64,000 bases of DNA from a virus: positions 1-64,000 of the IMG/VR virus record IMGVR_UViG_3300021087_001082. One strand, 5' to 3'. Under the pieces are notes generated by a model. That model was not told the origin of the DNA. It searched no databases and saw nothing but the letters and a program-made list of their open reading frames with translations. Numbering within the stretch: the stretch's first letter is position 1; the number at the start of each line of letters is the position of its first letter. A program made the translations under genes and the position numbers. Of the stretch, positions 49,287 through 58,333 are shown piece after piece.

Positions 49287-50509
49287 AACAATATAAACAA
49301 TTTCTTACTGAAGCTTCTGGAAAAAATCTTCATATGGAACATCTCGAAGATGAGGTGTTAAATGGTGGGGTTAATGGTACTAGAGGTGCTATTGATTTTT
49401 TAAGATCTTTAAGAAACATGTTAGCCGGTCATAATAAAGAAGCAGTTAATGTTACTGTTAAATGGGATGGTGCTCCTGCTATATGCGCCGGTATTCATCC
49501 TAATGGAAAATTCTTTGTTGATTATAAGTCAATGAGACGTCCATGTTTTATTCAAGCCGATGTTGATGAACATTTCAGTGGTGGCCCCCTTCATTCTAAA
49601 ATGAGTGCTTTATTAGAACATTTACCTAAGTTAAAGATTCCAGGTAATATTTTTCAAGGTGATGTTCTTTGGACAGAGGATAAAGATAAGAAGATACAGA
49701 CAATTGATAAGGAAAGACAGATTACGTTTACACCTAATACGATAACTTATGCCGTTCCTTTAAATACAGAATTAGCAAATGCCATAATTAGAGCAAAGAT
49801 TGGAATTGTTTTTCATACAACATACAGAACAGCGGGACAAGAAGACTTAGCAGATTTGAAAGCCGAGTTTGGTGCAGATGTAAATCAATGGACATCACAT
49901 AAGGATGTTTGGGCTGTTAATGCGGACTTTACAGATGTAAGTGGAACAGCAACATTTACAAAGGCAGATGAAAAGAAAGTAACAGATATGTTATCTCAGT
50001 TAGGAAAAGATTTTAATAAAGTCAATGGTCGTTTTCTTGATGGTATCAAAGATGATAATATATTAAAAGTTCATATTAAGACCTATATAAATTCTAAAGT
50101 CAGAGAAGGTGAATTTATAGAAGAAAGGTTAGCAAGAGATTGTGTAAAATTTATTAAAGCTAAGTTAGATAAGGATGTTGCAAAGTTAAAATCAGAAAAA
50201 GGTCGTACACGAAAACAAATGACTGTTGATGAATACTTAAAGAAATTAAATGGTAATATAGATCAGATAGGTACTGTTTTTCGTATAATGGCTTTAATAA
50301 ATAATATTAAGCTATATATTGTAGAGAAATTAGAAGAGGTAAAAGGTTTAACTTCTACCTTTATTAAAACCTCAACAGGTTATAAAGTAACAAAACCAGA
50401 AGGGTTTGTTGCTATTGACTCATTTGATTCTGGTAAGGGATTAAAATTAGTTAACAGAATGGAATTTAGTAGAATAAATTTTACCGCAGAAAAGGATTGG
50501 GACCAATGA
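49283..50509 (+). CDS. RNA-ligase-like nucleotidyltransferase with capsid-targeting-like N-terminus
   Basis: 408 residues from a GTG. MKQYKQFLTEAS resembles a T4 capsid-targeting peptide ending in an LTE cleavage-type site. VTVKWDGAPA (Lys60-Trp-Asp-Gly) is the ligase motif I KxDG; IFQGDVLW (126-130) fits motif III; PEGFVAI (373-376) motif IV; GLKLVNR (Lys388) motif V. This order defines the covalent nucleotidyltransferase (ligase) fold. The protein may seal RNA or DNA; substrate unproven. Coupled to both neighbours by 4-nt overlaps. Confidence 0.65.
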   Translation: MKQYKQFLTEASGKNLHMEHLEDEVLNGGVNGTRGAIDFLRSLRNMLAGHNKEAVNVTVKWDGAPAICAGIHPNGKFFVDYKSMRRPCFIQADVDEHFSGGPLHSKMSALLEHLPKLKIPGNIFQGDVLWTEDKDKKIQTIDKERQITFTPNTITYAVPLNTELANAIIRAKIGIVFHTTYRTAGQEDLADLKAEFGADVNQWTSHKDVWAVNADFTDVSGTATFTKADEKKVTDMLSQLGKDFNKVNGRFLDGIKDDNILKVHIKTYINSKVREGEFIEERLARDCVKFIKAKLDKDVAKLKSEKGRTRKQMTVDEYLKKLNGNIDQIGTVFRIMALINNIKLYIVEKLEEVKGLTSTFIKTSTGYKVTKPEGFVAIDSFDSGKGLKLVNRMEFSRINFTAEKDWDQ

Positions 50510-50772
50510 AAAATTACAAAGAATTCTCAAAGCGCGACCTGAAAGAATCTAAGTATTCTGATCAGTTGATTGATGCATTACGTGATTGCATTGATTCCGC
50601 GCCTGATAGAACTAAAAATAAACTAGCACAAGTATATGAGGACTATGTTCATAAGTTTATGAGACGTCCACAAAAATTACCATATATGTTACAAGGGTTC
50701 TTAGATGCTATCGAAGAAGGTACCGATGCAAGAATAGAATGGAAGGGTGGCGGAGATAGGAGCGACTGGTGA
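50506..50772 (+). CDS. small protein with capsid-targeting-like N-terminus, 88 aa
   Basis: ATG at 50506 (ATGA overlap) is chosen over the TTG at 50497 because it gives MKNYKEFSKRDLKES, similar to the starts of its neighbours. Soluble helical protein. GTGA overlap with the next gene. No other family feature. Confidence 0.6.
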   Translation: MKNYKEFSKRDLKESKYSDQLIDALRDCIDSAPDRTKNKLAQVYEDYVHKFMRRPQKLPYMLQGFLDAIEEGTDARIEWKGGGDRSDW

Positions 50773-51518
50773 AAACATATAAAGAATATACAGAATCTCC
50801 AGTTAATGAAGTTGATTCATCCGGCATAGATATGTATGATAATAAAAGAAAAGAATCAGAGAGGAAGAAGAAGGCTCGGGAAACTCCTTCTTCTCCAGAA
50901 ACTCAAGCTAAGCTTAAAAAGGTAAGAGCAGGGGAAACTGTTGATGAATATGTGGGATCAGTAGAGTATAAGAAAAGAATGAAGAAAAAGGGTTATCCCG
51001 AACATAAGAAAGACAGGTCTTCTGGTTATGTTGAAGATATTAAGAAGACTTTCGCTGAAATTACAACTGGTCTTTTAAACCGCGCCGCAGGTGCAGCAAA
51101 GAAGGATGCCGCAACACAAAGAGACGCGCAAGATTGGGCGACGAGAGTGAAAGGTAAAGGACATGCTTTTGGTGCTGCAGAAGCCGGCAAAAAAGCAGCA
51201 AAGAGAGAGAAACAAGCTGGAAAATTCAGTGCTGCCGCCGATGTCAAACAACGGAATACAGCCTTTAAAAAGGAAGGTGTCATGACTGGATATGTTGATG
51301 AACTTTCAAAAGGCTTATTACAACGCGCGCAACAATCAGCTAAAGCGAAAGCTGGACAACAAAGAGCCGTATCGGCTAAAGCCGCTTCAAGAGTTGGTGA
51401 CACTAGTCAACCACCAGGACAAAATCTTAAATCGAAACGTGCAGATTTCAAAGCAGCAAAAAAAGATTATCAAGCATTTAAATTTAAGAAAGCAGCAGAC
51501 AAGAAAGAAGAGGAATAA
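50769..51518 (+). CDS. basic Lys/Ala-rich internal-head-type protein, 249 aa
   Basis: GTG start, MKTYKEYTESPVNE: capsid-targeting-like. The protein is highly Lys/Ala/Arg-rich and histone-H1-like after residue 85. It has a repeated unit: SGYVEDIKKTFAEITTGLLN near 84 and TGYVDELSKGLLQRAQQ near 177, each followed by an Ala-rich basic helix. This fits a DNA-binding protein packed with the genome. Overlaps neighbours by 4 and 1 nt. Confidence 0.65.
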   Translation: MKTYKEYTESPVNEVDSSGIDMYDNKRKESERKKKARETPSSPETQAKLKKVRAGETVDEYVGSVEYKKRMKKKGYPEHKKDRSSGYVEDIKKTFAEITTGLLNRAAGAAKKDAATQRDAQDWATRVKGKGHAFGAAEAGKKAAKREKQAGKFSAAADVKQRNTAFKKEGVMTGYVDELSKGLLQRAQQSAKAKAGQQRAVSAKAASRVGDTSQPPGQNLKSKRADFKAAKKDYQAFKFKKAADKKEEE

Positions 51519-51727
51519 TGTCTAAAGATAAACATGATTATTTTGGTGAAGGCCCATTTTCAGGACCACAAAGCGATCTAGTCGCTTCGGTTATGAGAAT
51601 AGCAGAAAAAGCAGAAAAAGAAAAGCCTGAAGAAGAAGAAGTAAAAGGTTTTGAAAAAATGTCTAACGACAAATTAAATCAGTCTGTTAAAGACGCATAT
51701 CTCGATAAGGTTCGAGGGGGAATGTGA
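51518..51727 (+). CDS. hypothetical protein, 69 aa
   Basis: Glu/Lys-rich with a Gly-rich N-terminal segment (YFGEGPFSGPQSD). Overlaps the next start by 4 nt. Likely a virion or core accessory protein by position only. Confidence 0.5.
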   Translation: MSKDKHDYFGEGPFSGPQSDLVASVMRIAEKAEKEKPEEEEVKGFEKMSNDKLNQSVKDAYLDKVRGGM

Positions 51728-53169
51728 TTTCATTTACTCAATTACGGGAAGGGTCGTTAAAAACAGCAGTATTTGCTTTTGGTCGGTTTAATCCTCCCAC
51801 AATTGGACACGAGATTCTAGTTAATAAAGTAACTACAGTTGCTAAACGCAATCGTGGTGATGCTTTTATATTTCCTAGTTCCACACAAGATTCTAAAAAG
51901 AATCCATTAGATTATAAAGAAAAGATTAAATGGATGAAAAAAATGTTTAAACCGAAAGGCGAAGACATTTTTAAGTATTCCGAAGATCAACCTAAAGAAG
52001 TACTGAAATCTCTTTCATTATTACATGATGAAGGATATGAAGAAGTTATTATGGTTGTAGGAAGTGATAGAGTAAATCAATTTAAAAAACTATTGCCTCA
52101 ATATAATGGTGTTGATGGTAAAACACATGGTTTTTATGATTTCAAAAAAATAGAAATAGAAAGCGCTGGTGAAAGAGATCCAGATGCAGATGATGCTACA
52201 GGAATGTCAGCATCTAAATTAAGATCACTTGCTGTTGATGGTGATTTTGATAAGTTTAAAGAAGGGTTACCAGATATCTTATCTGATAAAGATAAACGTT
52301 CATTATATCAATCATTACGAAAAGGTATGAGACTATCCGTTATTGAATCCCAAATGAAAGAAAAATTGGGTCCTGGTGCACCAATTGGAAAAATGAAAAA
52401 TAGTGTATCGGATCCTAAAAAGGCAATGGGAAAATTTGTATCTAAAACTGCTCCACCAAGAGCAAACGATGATGCAGGAATAGATGATATAATGCAAAAA
52501 GCAGATTCAGGAGTTAAACCATCGAGCCCATCTACTAAAATAAAAAATAAGCAGACGCAGTTAAAGCCACCATCGTCTTCATCAGTAGATAAAGAATCAT
52601 TATGTATGGATAAACTATATTATGAAGATGATGTTTATCATTTAGAAACTGAAACGAAAGAATTATTTAAGTATTTGGAACAATTCGCTACAACTAAACC
52701 CAAACAAGAATATTATAAACGTGCTTTAAAAGAAACAGAAGAATTTTGGAGTAAATATGAAATGGCATTCGGTGGATCTGTTAAAGTGGCACTATGGGAA
52801 ATATCCCGATTAAGAGAACATACAAAGAAAGCTGCTGATTTTATTACATTGTTAGGTGAAGATGTTGATTATAACGTAGCAAACCTTTCTTATATGAATG
52901 AACGAATAGATGAATTGCCTACAAATAACATAGATATTAATAAACCAGTAAGTTCTAAATTACAAGAAATACTTGGTTTAAAGGAATGGCACAAGGATAG
53001 AGCCAAAGAAGGTCAACAGTTAGAAATCGGAACCGATAAATATAGACAGTACCTTGTAGATTTGACTCCGGGAGAGGAGTTTAAATCAGAACAAAATAAA
53101 AAACGCGAACAACAAGCGGAAAGAGTCAGTAAGATGATTTCCAAAATTATTGCCAACAGGAGCAAATAA
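51724..53169 (+). CDS. cytidylyltransferase-fold protein, 481 aa
   Basis: GTG start. MISFTQLREG is a possible targeting-type start. FAFGRFNPPTIGHE (residues 17-30) contains the T/HxGH nucleotidyltransferase motif, and GMSASKLRSLA near 156-166 corresponds to the second signature (ISSTxxR). NMN adenylyltransferase or phosphopantetheine-type chemistry is possible. The C-terminal ~250 residues are an unassigned helical region, absent from housekeeping relatives. Overlaps the next gene by 1 nt. Confidence 0.7.
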   Translation: MISFTQLREGSLKTAVFAFGRFNPPTIGHEILVNKVTTVAKRNRGDAFIFPSSTQDSKKNPLDYKEKIKWMKKMFKPKGEDIFKYSEDQPKEVLKSLSLLHDEGYEEVIMVVGSDRVNQFKKLLPQYNGVDGKTHGFYDFKKIEIESAGERDPDADDATGMSASKLRSLAVDGDFDKFKEGLPDILSDKDKRSLYQSLRKGMRLSVIESQMKEKLGPGAPIGKMKNSVSDPKKAMGKFVSKTAPPRANDDAGIDDIMQKADSGVKPSSPSTKIKNKQTQLKPPSSSSVDKESLCMDKLYYEDDVYHLETETKELFKYLEQFATTKPKQEYYKRALKETEEFWSKYEMAFGGSVKVALWEISRLREHTKKAADFITLLGEDVDYNVANLSYMNERIDELPTNNIDINKPVSSKLQEILGLKEWHKDRAKEGQQLEIGTDKYRQYLVDLTPGEEFKSEQNKKREQQAERVSKMISKIIANRSK

Positions 53170-55052
53170 TGGATTGGTCAAAATATTATCCCGCGAATTA
53201 CTCGGCGATAACAGAAGCAGACATTGAGATGATAAGGGAGAAACGAAAGTTAGAAACTCCTGTTGAAGACAATACTAATGATGAGCCAGATGACGGCGAA
53301 GGAATGGATAAAGTCCAACCTAAAGCGCTAAAGAAAAAGTTTGATAAACGTAAAGATAAAGATATCGACAATGATGGCGATACAGATGATTCTGATGAAG
53401 TTATTCACGCTAAAAGAAAAGCTATTGGTAAAAATATTGCTAAGCAAGATGAATCTAAAGGCGAAATGTGTCCGGAAGAGTGTTGTGGTGTACCAGTTAG
53501 TGAATGTACATGTCCACCAGATTGTCCACATTGTGATTGTAATGCTATTAATGAAATGTCTAAGGATGAATATAAAGATGATAATATGAAAAGACAACAG
53601 GCGAAGAAGAAAAAGAAAGATGAGCCTGAAGAAACAGAATTTTCCAAACAACAGGATACAGTTACAGATATGGAATCAGTCTCTCATGGAAAACCAGGAG
53701 TAATTGATATCTATAAAGAAACATTAGCATTAGCAAAAGTAACAAGAGGTAGAGATAAGTTGTCTCTTGAAGGCGCAGCCAAGTTAATAAAGCAACGTTC
53801 TTATGATAAGTTAGCACCTTACTTAGATAGTATGGAAGAAGAGCCACGACAATCTGTTTTAATGATCTTAATGAATGATCAAAAGATTGCAGATAAAGTC
53901 ATGAGGAAGATGAAGACAGAAAAGTATCATGGTTGGTTGATGTCTGAAATGCATCAGAAGTATGATGGCCTTACATGGGCAGAGATTGGGGAACGTTTAA
54001 TTAGAACACCAGAACGTAGATTAGTTTCTCTTGCATATGCTACTAAGATGGGAACAATTGATGCACCTTCACCTGAAGTCCAAAAATTAGCAGATGATTG
54101 TTCGTTGGAAGATTTAGAAAAAGCAGCCGGGGAAATTATCGGTGAAGATGATGAACTAGAAGAGGCAAAATCAGATGCGGAAAAGATTGCTGATAAACAA
54201 GCTAGCAATAATAAGATAAAACAAAAGTCATCTAATCAGGACAATCAGGCAGACGCAAAAAAAGCAGATAAAGCTCGTGAAACACAAGCTAATACAAATG
54301 ATAAAGAACAGGAAAAACGACAGGCTCAATCAGATAAAGAAAGAGCAGCAAAGAAAAAACAACAAGCTGCTGCCCGTGCTAGAGAAACTGATGATCCTAC
54401 AGTCAAGAGAGACGGCGGTCCAACTACAATGCGTTCAAAAATTGCAAATATAGCATTTTCTGCAATGGAAGACGCCGAAGATGTTCCTGAAACTATTGAT
54501 GCAAGACGTAGAGTATTTAAAGAAAAAATTAGAAAGCTTGCTTATGAGAAGGCCAAAGAATTAATTGCAAAGCAACAATCAGTGCCTGATCCAACTTATG
54601 ATGAAGCTAAAAAAGAAGAAGAAGAGGATTCTGAAGAAATCGGATCCAAAGTTAAAGAGACTGGTAAGGTCGATAACAAAATAAAGATGGAGCCAACAGT
54701 GAAAGAAAGTACAGGTGTTTCCTTTGTGCGGAAGTATAAGAATAAAATGTCAGCGGAACAGCGAGATGCAACTCTCGAAAATAATATACTTGAATATCTA
54801 GCAGGTGGTAGTTCTTTTGGTCGTGTAAAAAGGGCAGTACCTGTTGGTGCCGAATTTGCTTCTGATGATTCGCCAGCTTCAGCTACTTCAATTGCTCGTG
54901 CATTGAAGTGTAGTCCAATGCAAGTACAAAAGTTATTGGATGATATGTTAGAAGCAGGACAGATATCACGTGTAGGCGATGCATATTCATATGCTTCCCC
55001 TAGACCAGCTGATCCACAGGGTGAAAAAGAAGAGTCCGGACTAGAAGTATAA
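53169..55052 (+). CDS. large EF-hand/Cys-rich virion-type protein, 627 aa
   Basis: Domains in order: short N-terminus; an EF-hand-like loop DIDNDGDTDDSDE (65-77) followed by KRKAIGK, as seen in marine T4-like virion proteins; a compact cluster of eight Cys (101-124), probably metal-binding; a helical domain (about 175-320); a Lys/Glu/Ala-rich low-complexity coiled region (325-420); and a C-terminal winged-helix-like domain (about 525-610, TSIARALKCSPMQVQKLL). Function unknown; position and composition suggest a head or core protein. Confidence 0.6.
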   Translation: MDWSKYYPANYSAITEADIEMIREKRKLETPVEDNTNDEPDDGEGMDKVQPKALKKKFDKRKDKDIDNDGDTDDSDEVIHAKRKAIGKNIAKQDESKGEMCPEECCGVPVSECTCPPDCPHCDCNAINEMSKDEYKDDNMKRQQAKKKKKDEPEETEFSKQQDTVTDMESVSHGKPGVIDIYKETLALAKVTRGRDKLSLEGAAKLIKQRSYDKLAPYLDSMEEEPRQSVLMILMNDQKIADKVMRKMKTEKYHGWLMSEMHQKYDGLTWAEIGERLIRTPERRLVSLAYATKMGTIDAPSPEVQKLADDCSLEDLEKAAGEIIGEDDELEEAKSDAEKIADKQASNNKIKQKSSNQDNQADAKKADKARETQANTNDKEQEKRQAQSDKERAAKKKQQAAARARETDDPTVKRDGGPTTMRSKIANIAFSAMEDAEDVPETIDARRRVFKEKIRKLAYEKAKELIAKQQSVPDPTYDEAKKEEEEDSEEIGSKVKETGKVDNKIKMEPTVKESTGVSFVRKYKNKMSAEQRDATLENNILEYLAGGSSFGRVKRAVPVGAEFASDDSPASATSIARALKCSPMQVQKLLDDMLEAGQISRVGDAYSYASPRPADPQGEKEESGLEV

Positions 55053-55061
55053 ACAAACAAT

Positions 55062-55805
55062 ATGAATGTAGTGATTGGAAACGGTGAAAGTCGTAAGGCT
55101 TTTAATCTTAATTTATTATTGGATCATACAACATATGGATGTAATGCGATGTATAGGGATTGGAACCCTACACATCTTATATGTATAGACAATAAGATGC
55201 TGCATGAAATAGTAACATCACAGTATCCAAAGTTACATCATTGTTGGTTTAGAAATTTTCAGTTACTGGATCCTGATATGTATCCAGTTTTCAGGTCAAC
55301 AGTTACGCCTGATATTGAAGTAATAGAGAATAAGAATACAGGATATAAATTCGCCTATTACGGACAAGAAATAAGTAGAGTTTATCATGATGATACTCAT
55401 ACAATGGATCTGCTAGATAAACCGGTTCATTATTTTACATGGGTATCAGAACAAGATAAAATAGATGTGGTGGACGATTTAAAACATATACCAATGTTAG
55501 ATTCAGGACCACTCGCAACTTGGATATGTTGTGAACAAGAAAAACCGGAAACGGTTTATTTAATGGGTTTTGATTTTAACATAAATGATGGAAAAGTAAA
55601 CAATATATATAAAGACACAGATTGTTATGCTCCTAATTATGCATTGCCAGTGAAAGCGGCAGGGTGGATTCAGAATTTTGAAGTTATGTTTACTGAACAT
55701 TTTCCTGAAGTCAATTTTGTACATATTCAGGAAGAAGAGTGCTTTAATAAAGAAATTCCAAACATAGATACAATATCTATGGATGAGTTTAAAGAGTTGT
55801 TATAA
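55062..55805 (+). CDS. DUF115/GT42-like putative glycosyltransferase
   Basis: 247 residues. VIGNGESRK (4-12) resembles the GNGPSL nucleotide-sugar loop of sialyltransferase CST-I and DUF115 proteins, NAMYRDWNPTHLICID is the following strand, and VYLMGFDFN near 173 is another hallmark. It may glycosylate a virion protein, as its late position suggests. The family call is moderate. Confidence 0.5.
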   Translation: MNVVIGNGESRKAFNLNLLLDHTTYGCNAMYRDWNPTHLICIDNKMLHEIVTSQYPKLHHCWFRNFQLLDPDMYPVFRSTVTPDIEVIENKNTGYKFAYYGQEISRVYHDDTHTMDLLDKPVHYFTWVSEQDKIDVVDDLKHIPMLDSGPLATWICCEQEKPETVYLMGFDFNINDGKVNNIYKDTDCYAPNYALPVKAAGWIQNFEVMFTEHFPEVNFVHIQEEECFNKEIPNIDTISMDEFKELL

Positions 55806-55808
55806 ATA
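55801..55808 (+). promoter_or_regulatory. T4-type late promoter motif
   Basis: TATAAATA at 55801-55808 includes the stop codon of the preceding gene and lies 25 bp before a structural gene. Confidence 0.65.
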
Positions 55809-55832
55809 TTTAAAAATTAATAGGAGAAATTC

Positions 55833-56402
55833 ATGCCTCTATGGGGAAAAGCCGCTGCTGGTACTCAGGCACAAAAACCAAAATGGGTTGGTACCACAGA
55901 AGGTGCACAATACAATAAACAAGATATCTATGGCGCTAACAATGGCTGGGTTATTAATACTAAAGCCAGTAAAAATGCTTCAGCTGCCCCAGAGATTCTA
56001 GTTGCAATGGGCGAACTTGGTACCGCTCTTGCCGCACCAACTGTTACATCAATGAGATTTACTGCATCAGCAATCACAGGTGGATCAAGAACAATTGCTG
56101 TTCAGGTCACTTGGGATGAAAGAGTTACAGTTACTGGAACACCACAAGTTGCTATTGCAAACGGTAACCAAGGAACTGGATCTGGTCGAGGACCACATAC
56201 AGCTTCATACGCTTCAGGTTCTGGAACAAACAGACTCACTTTCAGCGTAGCAAGTCAAACAGTTGCAACAGATGACGTTCTTACATTGGGTGGATCTAAT
56301 GTGGCACTAAATAGTGGTACAATTAAAGATACAACTGATGGATCAACTGTAGCATTGTTAGTTCTTTCAGGATTAACTGCGGTAACATTGACAGTAACTT
56401 AA
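55833..56402 (+). CDS. virion structural protein with Ig-like domain, 189 aa
   Basis: The N-terminus MPLWGKAAAGTQAQKPKW and GANNGWVINTKAS are typical of T4-like marine virion proteins, which commonly start MPLWG. Residues about 70-189 are a Thr/Val/Ala-rich beta domain (IAVQVTWDERVTVTGTPQ...) like bacterial Ig/cadherin-like modules on phage surface proteins. AGGAG site and late promoter upstream. Exposed decoration or fibre role is likely. Confidence 0.7.
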   Translation: MPLWGKAAAGTQAQKPKWVGTTEGAQYNKQDIYGANNGWVINTKASKNASAAPEILVAMGELGTALAAPTVTSMRFTASAITGGSRTIAVQVTWDERVTVTGTPQVAIANGNQGTGSGRGPHTASYASGSGTNRLTFSVASQTVATDDVLTLGGSNVALNSGTIKDTTDGSTVALLVLSGLTAVTLTVT

Positions 56403-56417
56403 TAGTTAACTGATATT

Positions 56418-56642
56418 ATGGAATATGTGGAAAATATAAATGTTGCTATAGTATTACAGCAACTACAGTCATACAAAGCTGAGAAAGAAAAACTTACCCA
56501 AAAACTTTCTCAGCTTAATGACGAAGCAGAAAAAAGTAAACGTGGTATACATAGTTATGACGGCGCTATACAAGCCCTTGATGCATTACTACAAACAGCT
56601 GAATCTAAAGAGATTGATGTTCCTGAATTGGAAGAAAATTAA
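56418..56642 (+). CDS. small coiled-coil protein, 74 aa
   Basis: Residues 10-60 form a long heptad coiled coil (QLQSYKAEKEKLTQKLSQLN). It resembles in length and layout the 58334 protein, and both are next to a MADK-type structural gene. Possibly a fibre chaperone or trimerisation factor. Overlaps the next gene by 1 nt. Confidence 0.6.
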   Translation: MEYVENINVAIVLQQLQSYKAEKEKLTQKLSQLNDEAEKSKRGIHSYDGAIQALDALLQTAESKEIDVPELEEN

Positions 56643-57484
56643 TGGCAGATAAAACGATACCCGCTTTAAATACACATGATAGTCCTACAGCGGAAGACTT
56701 ATTAATTATAGTTGATGATCCTTCGGGTAATCCTGTAAATAAGAAAATACGTGTAGACACATTACTATCAGCACTTTCTACAGATACAACAACTAGAAGT
56801 GTAGCAAATAAGGTTCAATCTAGAGCTGATACTAATATTGCAAGAGATTTAAATTTACGAAATTCTAAAACTGTTTTACAGCCAGAAGTATTGAAAGGTG
56901 AACAGGATGATATGACTGTCATTTTGGGGACCTTAGATATGGCAGAAAATTCTGTATGGCATGTAGAGATTGATGGAACATCTTCTTCAGCAAATGATAC
57001 ATTTAAATGGTGGAGAGATGGAAATACTCAGACCGGTGCAGCAACTGTCACTATTGACGGAACTACGCAAGCATTAGCAAATGGTGTAAGTATTAAATTT
57101 GATGGTGTTACAGGACACAAAGTTACAGATAAATGGCAAATTGTCGGTTTAATAGAATCCAGAATTGATTTTCAGGGAAGTATTTTAGTTGAAGATAGTG
57201 TTCCGGAAAATGGTTCTTTTACCAGTACCTTTTCAGAAACTGGTAATTTGCAATTAGAATCTGGAATAGATATGGCGTTTGAAGATGGTACAGAAAAAGA
57301 TATGTACATATCTGCAAATACCACAGTAATAAGATTTGTGGGTGGTCTACAATTAGGTGAATCCGCGGATCCAGTTGGATTTTTTGGTACTACACCAGTA
57401 TCAGCCAATGCAACATTTGTCGCAGGTGCTAGCACCGCGGCACATATTATAGCCGAATTAGAAAGATTAGGTTTAGTATCATAA
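56642..57484 (+). CDS. virion structural (fibre-like) protein, 280 aa
   Basis: The N-terminal 35 residues (MADKTIPALNTHDSPTAEDL, then IIVDDPSGNPVNKK) are shared with the 57588 gene and with many marine phage fibre proteins, where they attach or trimerise. The rest is a beta-rich Thr/Asp/Gly sequence without enzyme motifs. Ends in a possible late promoter. Confidence 0.65.
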   Translation: MADKTIPALNTHDSPTAEDLLIIVDDPSGNPVNKKIRVDTLLSALSTDTTTRSVANKVQSRADTNIARDLNLRNSKTVLQPEVLKGEQDDMTVILGTLDMAENSVWHVEIDGTSSSANDTFKWWRDGNTQTGAATVTIDGTTQALANGVSIKFDGVTGHKVTDKWQIVGLIESRIDFQGSILVEDSVPENGSFTSTFSETGNLQLESGIDMAFEDGTEKDMYISANTTVIRFVGGLQLGESADPVGFFGTTPVSANATFVAGASTAAHIIAELERLGLVS

Positions 57485-57587
57485 ATAGTTTTTGGATGTC
57501 TGAGGAAGACCCTTCGCAAGAGTGAGCGATTCTCAGCATGATTTTAACTGGTGATGAGTCCCATCACGACGCCAGCAAGGAGATAAG
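57480..57587 (+). promoter_or_regulatory. late-promoter-like motif and structured leader
   Basis: CATAAATA at 57480-57487 differs by one base from the T4 late consensus. The 100-nt leader holds two hairpins: CTGAG / CTCAG around GAAG-ACC-CTTC, and GTGATG-AGTCC-CATCAC. It ends in AAGGAGAT before the 57588 ATG. The leader may stabilise the abundant late mRNA. Confidence 0.5.
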
Positions 57588-58313
57588 ATGGCTGATAAGA
57601 AAATAACGGCTTTAACTGCTGCATCAGAAGCAGCAAGTGAAGACCTTTTACATATAATTGATGATCCTTCAGGATCTCCAGTTAACAAAAAGTTAACTGT
57701 TAAATCATTTGTAGGTAATGTAACACATACAATTACCGGAACCGCACAAGCAACAACAGAGGTAATTCATAAAACTCTACACACCGCTAATTTAGCCCCA
57801 TCGACTGCAAATGTTTTTGATAGTATTGTAACATCAGATGTTACAGTTGATGTTAAAGCAACAGGCTTAAATCAAGGTAATGTTGCTGTATTAACAGCTT
57901 CTTCAGGAACAGCAAAAATCCATGATGGAAACGTTGCTTTTACTTCAGAAGTGTCAGCTGTTAAAGGTGTTCTAGATCTTAATACATTTGACAGTACAGA
58001 TTCGTCTGCAGGTAAGTCATATTGTATTATCGCATCACACGCAAATAGTGCCGCCGCGCCTAGTGCTTCACCAACTGCTTTTCTTAAGTTTGATGTTGCA
58101 AGTTCATTGACGGGTGCTTCACAAAATGTATCATATGCTATTGACGCTACACCAACAGGTGGATATGGTGCCGCAGCCGGTGCAAACGTTGGGCCATTTT
58201 TGACAACCGGAGCAAATACTTCTGGATCATATACGGGACCTGCTAACGGTGCAATTAAATGTAATGTATCTGGTATTACAAAATATGTCCTTCTTTGGGA
58301 TGGAATTGCTTAA
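57588..58313 (+). CDS. virion structural (fibre-like) protein, 241 aa
   Basis: Paralogue of 56642 over the first 35 residues ([33 protein letters not shown]) and divergent afterwards; the C-terminal part is Ala/Thr/Ser-rich beta structure, with a Gly-rich segment near 185-210. Strong AAGGAG site. Probably another fibre or decoration subunit. Confidence 0.65.
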   Translation: MADKKITALTAASEAASEDLLHIIDDPSGSPVNKKLTVKSFVGNVTHTITGTAQATTEVIHKTLHTANLAPSTANVFDSIVTSDVTVDVKATGLNQGNVAVLTASSGTAKIHDGNVAFTSEVSAVKGVLDLNTFDSTDSSAGKSYCIIASHANSAAAPSASPTAFLKFDVASSLTGASQNVSYAIDATPTGGYGAAAGANVGPFLTTGANTSGSYTGPANGAIKCNVSGITKYVLLWDGIA

Positions 58314-58333
58314 TATATAATTAATGGATTATT

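Noticed and set aside
53328-55060. Minus-strand open frames opposite the 627-aa protein
   Set aside because: Low-complexity mirror images of Asp/Lys-rich coding sequence, without start signals.
57488-57587. Possible hammerhead ribozyme in the leader before 57588
   Set aside because: The leader contains TGATGAGTCC and CTGAGGA, which recall the hammerhead core, but the required C before TGATGA is G in the first, and no GAAA box or third stem is present. Two plain hairpins explain it.
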